A DNA stretch of 64,000 nucleotides from Hellea balneolensis DSM 19091 (lineage in GTDB: Bacteria; Pseudomonadota; Alphaproteobacteria; Caulobacterales; Maricaulaceae): contig NZ_AUAC01000002.1 in assembly GCF_000428525.1 (NCBI RefSeq), forward strand, positions 496,001 to 560,000, in the 5' to 3' direction. Shown here in pieces: positions 60,296 to 64,000 of the stretch (the stretch's first letter is position 1; every line of letters begins with the position of its first letter). The notes below the pieces were generated by a model that saw only the letters and a program-made list of their open reading frames with translations, did not search any database and was not told the origin of the DNA. Made by a program: the position numbers and the translations under genes.

Positions 60296-61804
60296 TTAAC
60301 CCTCGGACCATTTATGACCATAGCCAGACAGCATATCATCCGCTTCGGCAGGACCTTCGCTACCAGCCGCATAGAGCTCAGTCCGCTGTTCTGATTGCTC
60401 CCAAGCTTCCAAAATACCATCGACCCATTTCCAAGCCGACTCGACTTCGTCGCGGCGCATAAATAGGCTCAGATTGCCGCGCACTACATCCATCAAGAGG
60501 CGCTCATAAGCATCAGGATATCTTACGGTGAAATTATCCGCATAACTCAAATTAAGCGGAAGCGTTTTCAATCTCATGCCGCCCGCGCCTGGCTCTTTAA
60601 CCTCAAACCAAAGCTTAACCGCTTCGTCAGGTTGTAGACGAATGACAAGCTTATTTGGATTAACCGGCGTATCTCCGAATATTGAATGCGGAACGGACTT
60701 AAACTGGATCACAATTTCAGAGCGGCGCGATGACATTCTTTTTCCTGTGCGCAGATAGATCGGAACACCCGCCCAGCGCCAATTATCAACCTCCGCCTTT
60801 ATTGCTACATAGGTTTCGGTTGAGCTTTCTGTTACGTCGACATCGCTCATATAATCAGTGACGGCTTCACCATCGACTTTACCGCGCGCATATTGACCTC
60901 GCACCGTTTTACGTTTCACACTCCCAGGGGTGATAGGACGCAAGGCCCTGAGAACTTTGATCTTCTCTGTCCGAACGTCATTTGCATCAAGTGAGCTTGG
61001 AGCTTCCATAGCCGTCAGACATAAAAGCTGTAGCAAATGATTTTGCACCATATCGCGCAAGGCCCCGGCCCCGTCATAATAAGACCCGCGTCCGCCAACG
61101 CCGATGGATTCCGCCGCCGTAATTTCAATATGATCAATCGCCTGATTGGACCAGAGAGGTTCAAGCAGAATATTGCCAAAGCGGAGAACTAACAGATTTT
61201 GAACTGTCTCTTTGCCAAGGTAATGATCAATACGGTAGATATTGTTTTCTTTGAAAACTCTGCCGACACCTTCATTGATTTCACGAGCGGAGTCATAATC
61301 GGTTCCTAAAGGCTTTTCGAGAACGACACGAGATTTTTCATGCACTAAATCTGCCGTCTTTAACCCATCACAAATATCCGCAAACATACGCGGCGGCATA
61401 GCGAGGTAGAAAACTCGAATAAGGTCAGACTTGCCAGAAAGCGCTTTCCCGAGTGCTGACCAGTCTTTATCGGCCATCACATCTATTGATACGTAATCAA
61501 CCAGTTTGATAAATTTCGCCCAAAGCTTTGGATCAAATTCCTCACCTTTTGCAAATTCATGATAGTATTTTTCAATCAGTTCTTGATACTCAGCGCGGGA
61601 GTGTTGGGACCTAGAGACCCCTACTATACGGCTGTCATCTGAAATCTGTCCGTCGCGGTAACGGTGATAAAGCGACGGCAAAAGTTTACGCCGCGCCAGA
61701 TCGCCTGTGCCGCCAAAGACAACAATCTCAAACGGCTCAACAGGTACAAATGTAGAGCCCGATGAAGACTCATTACTCTCAGATTTCTTATTGGATATTG
61801 TCAC
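60296..61804 (-). CDS. zwf: glucose-6-phosphate 1-dehydrogenase
   Basis: Zwf oxidises glucose-6-phosphate to the lactone with NAD(P)+. The 502-residue protein starts at GTG after AAGGACTTAAGCC. FGGTGDLARRKLLP is the nucleotide motif, RIDHYLGKETVQN the active-site block with catalytic His, and ITAAESIGVGGRGSYYDGAGALRDMVQNH (seen as the conserved AESIGVGGRGSYY and DMVQNHLLQ blocks) follows. An N-terminal Ser/Glu-rich extension of about 20 residues is present. A promoter with an overlapping LacI-type operator precedes it. First gene of the ED operon. Confidence 0.96.
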   Translation of the reverse strand: MTISNKKSESNESSSGSTFVPVEPFEIVVFGGTGDLARRKLLPSLYHRYRDGQISDDSRIVGVSRSQHSRAEYQELIEKYYHEFAKGEEFDPKLWAKFIKLVDYVSIDVMADKDWSALGKALSGKSDLIRVFYLAMPPRMFADICDGLKTADLVHEKSRVVLEKPLGTDYDSAREINEGVGRVFKENNIYRIDHYLGKETVQNLLVLRFGNILLEPLWSNQAIDHIEITAAESIGVGGRGSYYDGAGALRDMVQNHLLQLLCLTAMEAPSSLDANDVRTEKIKVLRALRPITPGSVKRKTVRGQYARGKVDGEAVTDYMSDVDVTESSTETYVAIKAEVDNWRWAGVPIYLRTGKRMSSRRSEIVIQFKSVPHSIFGDTPVNPNKLVIRLQPDEAVKLWFEVKEPGAGGMRLKTLPLNLSYADNFTVRYPDAYERLLMDVVRGNLSLFMRRDEVESAWKWVDGILEAWEQSEQRTELYAAGSEGPAEADDMLSGYGHKWSEG

Positions 61805-61827
61805 GGCTTAAGTCCTTGTCAGTCGTG

Positions 61828-61856
61828 ATTAGAGATGAAAATGACAGCGCTGTCAA
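61828..61856 (-). promoter_or_regulatory. zwf operon promoter
   Basis: On the minus strand TTGACA (61856-61851) and TCTAAT (61833-61828) are exactly 17 bases apart, a strong sigma-70-like promoter 24 bases before the zwf start. The -35 box and spacer are overlapped by the 14-bp palindrome, so binding there should block transcription. Confidence 0.8.
61842..61855. promoter_or_regulatory. LacI-family operator at zwf
   Basis: TGACAGCGCTGTCA is a perfect 14-bp palindrome with the central CG typical of LacI-family sites. It is repeated exactly at 63008-63021 beside the lacI-type gene. It overlaps the zwf -35 and spacer. Confidence 0.85.
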
Positions 61857-61863
61857 TTACACC

Positions 61864-62871
61864 CTACTCGCTTTTCTGAGTGGAGTCGCGTATAATAAGT
61901 TTATGATCAAGACAATAGCTAGGTAAGCGCTCTTCAGCTTTTGGCGGCTTTATCAACAAACTCGCCGCCATATGACCCATTTCATAGATAGGCTGCTTAA
62001 TTGTTGTAAGTTGCGGATACAAAATTTGTGCGAGAGGTGTATCATCAAAGCCCCCTACGGAGAGCTCGCCTGGAACGGAAATACCAAGCCGGCTTGCGAC
62101 AGAGACAACAGCTGCCGCCATATCATCATTACTGGCAAAAATAGCTGTTGGACGCTGCTCTGCGGATAATAATCGCTCTGCCGCTACGACGCCTGATTTA
62201 AAAGAAAAGTCACCATCAACAACGGCATCTAAATCGACTTCAAGTCCCGCGGCTTCTACGGCTTTTACAAATCCTAAATATCTTAGTGTGCTGGCGCTGT
62301 GCTCGGGATGCCCTTTAATGAAGCCAAGCCTCTTATGACCATTACGTATCATATATTCGGTCATTTCGAAAGAGGCTTGCACATCGTCCATTTTTACAGA
62401 TGTCACATCTTCTGGCTCTCTCGAAGGGGCTACGGGCACATAAGGTATTTTCAAACGGGTTAAGATATCTAAGAGATCTACATCATCGCATAAAGGCGGG
62501 GTCAGTATGATACCATCAACAGGAAGCCTCTCAAGACGCAATTCAAGTGCATCTCCTCTATTGGCGGCATTCATATTGAGCGGCTCAATGACAAGATGAT
62601 AGCCGCTGTCGCGGCAAGCATCTATGGCCCCTTTTTGTATATTCGCGATATAATTCGGGCTCGGATTATCATAGAGAAGTGCAAGCAAATAGGACTTAGA
62701 ACTCGCCAAACCACGGGCTGCCAAATTGGGCGTGTAACGCAATTCTTTCGCAACAGCTAAGACTCGGTCGCGCGTTTTTTTGGCGACATTGGGCTCATTA
62801 TTGAGCACGCGCGAAACTGTCTTCATTGAGACACCGGCCTGTTTGGCCACATCTGTGATTGTTGACTTCAT
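61864..62871 (-). CDS. LacI-family transcriptional regulator, probable repressor of glucose catabolism genes
   Basis: From the ATG after AAAGGGACG it has 335 residues. The helix-turn-helix is at the N-terminus (TITDVAKQAGVSMKTVSRVLN), with the hinge helix LAARGLAS at about 53-60. A periplasmic-binding-protein-like ligand domain fills the rest. Its stop lies nine bases from the zwf operator. Two identical palindromes, at zwf and in the gap before the second glucokinase, are its likely sites. It probably represses zwf-pgl-edd-glk and the second glucokinase and is released by a sugar or an ED intermediate; the ligand is not known. It starts 209 bases from the glucokinase. Confidence 0.92.
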   Translation of the reverse strand: MKSTITDVAKQAGVSMKTVSRVLNNEPNVAKKTRDRVLAVAKELRYTPNLAARGLASSKSYLLALLYDNPSPNYIANIQKGAIDACRDSGYHLVIEPLNMNAANRGDALELRLERLPVDGIILTPPLCDDVDLLDILTRLKIPYVPVAPSREPEDVTSVKMDDVQASFEMTEYMIRNGHKRLGFIKGHPEHSASTLRYLGFVKAVEAAGLEVDLDAVVDGDFSFKSGVVAAERLLSAEQRPTAIFASNDDMAAAVVSVASRLGISVPGELSVGGFDDTPLAQILYPQLTTIKQPIYEMGHMAASLLIKPPKAEERLPSYCLDHKLIIRDSTQKSE

Positions 62872-63007
62872 CGTCCCTTTATATCGCGAATGCGAGCTCC
62901 CCCTAAATCTGTAATAACAATGGCTTAGAGCCAATCAAAGGTCAATAAAGACCCTGCTTTTATCTTCACCTCTTAATTGTCACCTGCTGTAATGCGTTAA
63001 GCAATAT

Positions 63008-63021
63008 TGACAGCGCTGTCA
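63008..63021. promoter_or_regulatory. LacI-family operator at the second glucokinase
   Basis: The same perfect palindrome TGACAGCGCTGTCA, again preceded by a T so that TTGACA (63007-63012) could be a -35 box reading toward the glucokinase gene 60 bases away. No clear -10 was found at 17 bases (TAAGCC), so the promoter is less certain than at zwf. The gap 62872-63080 has no gene. Confidence 0.8.
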
Positions 63022-63080
63022 CGCGGCCTTAAGCCTTAGAAAAAAGAATACTATCCGATAAATCGGTAAAAGGGAAAATA

Positions 63081-64000
63081 GTGCAAAACCGCATCTTAGT
63101 AGGTGATATTGGCGGGACGAATATCCGCTTTGCCGTCGCACATCGACATGCGTCTGGTCTGCCCTCGCTTTCCCATATATGGCGCGCCCCTGCGAATGAT
63201 TTCGAGAAATTCAGCGATGCTTTAGCCTGTTTCCTAGAGAATACGACAGGCCATGATCACCCAACCCAAGCCGTGTTTGCTTTGGCTGGGCCGATGGATA
63301 AAGACTCAGTCAGCCTGACCAATAAAGACTGGACCGTAAGACGGTCTGACTTAATCTCACGTTTTGGGTTTGACCGCCTTGTTTTCATGAATGACTTTGC
63401 AGCCATGGCGCGGTCAATTCCAGAGCTTTCGGATGATGCTTTTCACAATATTCAACTAGGACATCCGGGCGAGTCTTTATCCCCTCTAAAGACTATATCT
63501 GTTGCCGGTGCCGGAACCGGGCTAGGTCAAGCTCTTCTCGTCGGTGATGCCGTCAAAGGATGGAGTGTTCTGCCAACAGAAGGCGGACATCAACCCTTTG
63601 CGCCGCTGGATGATTATGAACGTCAAATTCAAGCATATTTGAATGCCAAATATGGCTATGTTTCGTTCGAACTTATTTGCTCAGGCCGAGGCTTGGAAGT
63701 TGTTTATGATGCTATATCAGCTGTAAACGGTATTACCCCTGCTGATCTAAGAGCCAATGACGTTACGCAGCGCGCAAAGTCAGGCGACATGACAGCCCAA
63801 GATACATGTGAGTTTGCAGCAAATGCTTTGATGAACTTTATCGGCAATACCGTTTTAGCCAGCGGTTCTTGGCAAGGCGCGGTTTTAGCTGGCGGCGTTT
63901 CACAGCATCTCTTGCCATATCTTTCAAAACCCTCCGCAATTGAGCGGTTCACAGGTAAAGGCAAAATGGAATCACGGATGGCGCGTGTGCCTCTAAGGCT
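63081..64000 (+). CDS. second glucokinase (C-terminus beyond the window)
   Basis: The GTG at 63081 follows AGGGAAAATA. The frame is open for 306 residues to the window edge, so only a short C-terminal piece is missing. The ATP motif GDIGGTNIRFAVA, the base Asp in FMNDFAAMA, GAGTGLGQ, PTEGGHQPF and the ATP-side LAGGVSQH match glucokinase. It resembles the first Glk in every motif, so the two look like paralogs. It is divergent from the LacI-type gene and shares its operator. Confidence 0.9.
   Translation, partial: MQNRILVGDIGGTNIRFAVAHRHASGLPSLSHIWRAPANDFEKFSDALACFLENTTGHDHPTQAVFALAGPMDKDSVSLTNKDWTVRRSDLISRFGFDRLVFMNDFAAMARSIPELSDDAFHNIQLGHPGESLSPLKTISVAGAGTGLGQALLVGDAVKGWSVLPTEGGHQPFAPLDDYERQIQAYLNAKYGYVSFELICSGRGLEVVYDAISAVNGITPADLRANDVTQRAKSGDMTAQDTCEFAANALMNFIGNTVLASGSWQGAVLAGGVSQHLLPYLSKPSAIERFTGKGKMESRMARVPLR

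Noticed and set aside
59574-60420. Longer versions of pgl starting up to 126 bases earlier
   Set aside because: The extra residues overlap zwf, lack ribosome sites and have no family similarity; the ATG at 60294 gives the normal N-terminus.
61804-61804. zwf with an ATG start
   Set aside because: The codon at the conserved start position is GTG; no in-frame ATG fits better.
1-64000. Insertion sequences, prophage, CRISPR array or defence islands
   Set aside because: No transposase, integrase, phage structural genes, regular spaced repeats or recognised defence genes were seen; recQ and hscC alone are not evidence of such.

Overview
The window looks like chromosomal DNA of a free-living, Gram-negative alphaproteobacterium of moderate GC. 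The best fit is the Caulobacterales/Hyphomonadales/Maricaulales side of the class, which is an inference from gene order and protein style; there is no rRNA gene here to settle it. Supporting pairs are the IscR-led suf operon, the divergent anmK/tyrS pair, the rne/(amiC-PBP1A-prfB) block, M23 peptidase plus bactofilin, the DUF1285-Nudix-cca set facing moxR, and a complete upper Entner-Doudoroff operon. No tRNA, rRNA, CRISPR array, insertion sequence or prophage was found. Genes are tightly packed, and many neighbours overlap as ATGA or TAATG, implying translational coupling.

Layout. 1-6.8 kb (minus): an iron-sulfur assembly operon, iscR - cysteine desulfurase - sufB - lipoprotein - RidA - small conserved protein - sufC - sufD - two small membrane proteins, with an IscR-type operator over its promoter. 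A long palindromic repeat lies in frame inside the lipoprotein signal peptide, and a second REP/BIME-like repeat lies between ridA and its neighbour. 6.9-16.9 kb: alpha/beta hydrolase, M1 aminopeptidase, anmK, tyrS, a giant AsmA/YhdP-like protein, a Bcp peroxiredoxin and a DUF455 ferritin-like protein. 17-24.4 kb: envelope genes (M23 peptidase, bactofilin, PBP1A, amidase), prfB with a classical programmed +1 frameshift, and a structured, promoter-led intergenic region that may encode a small RNA. 24.4-30.3 kb: rne with a long histone-H1-like tail, then an HscC-type Hsp70 coupled to a membrane-anchored J-like protein whose HPD motif is RPD.

30.4-35.6 kb: rplY-pth-ychF and two secreted proteins. 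35.6-40.6 kb (minus): DUF1285, Nudix, polysaccharide deacetylase, cca, GST, apt and a small membrane protein. 40.7-47.4 kb (plus): a coupled four-gene module, MoxR ATPase - DUF58 - BatA/DUF4159 membrane protein - von Willebrand/amidotransferase-like membrane protein. It is followed by a four-EF-hand periplasmic protein, a lipoprotein with four 11-residue repeats, and another secreted protein. 49.3-55.7 kb: queE-queC, a secreted protein, recQ, an ABC exporter and a SOUL-family protein. 55.7-64 kb: zwf-pgl-edd-glk plus an SMP-30-like lipoprotein, a LacI-family regulator and a second glucokinase running off the window. The same perfect 14-bp palindrome sits over the zwf promoter and in the lacI/second-glucokinase gap, so this block reads as a self-contained glucose regulon.

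The most useful follow-ups are the LacI/Entner-Doudoroff regulon, the MoxR module with its calcium-binding and repeat-lipoprotein neighbours, the HscC/J-like pair, the repeat inserted in a signal peptide, and the possible small RNA at about 18.8-19.07 kb. Start codons were often moved inward from the longest reading frame where a normal ATG, a ribosome site or an overlap with the upstream stop supported it. Everything here is read from the sequence by eye; no database search was run.
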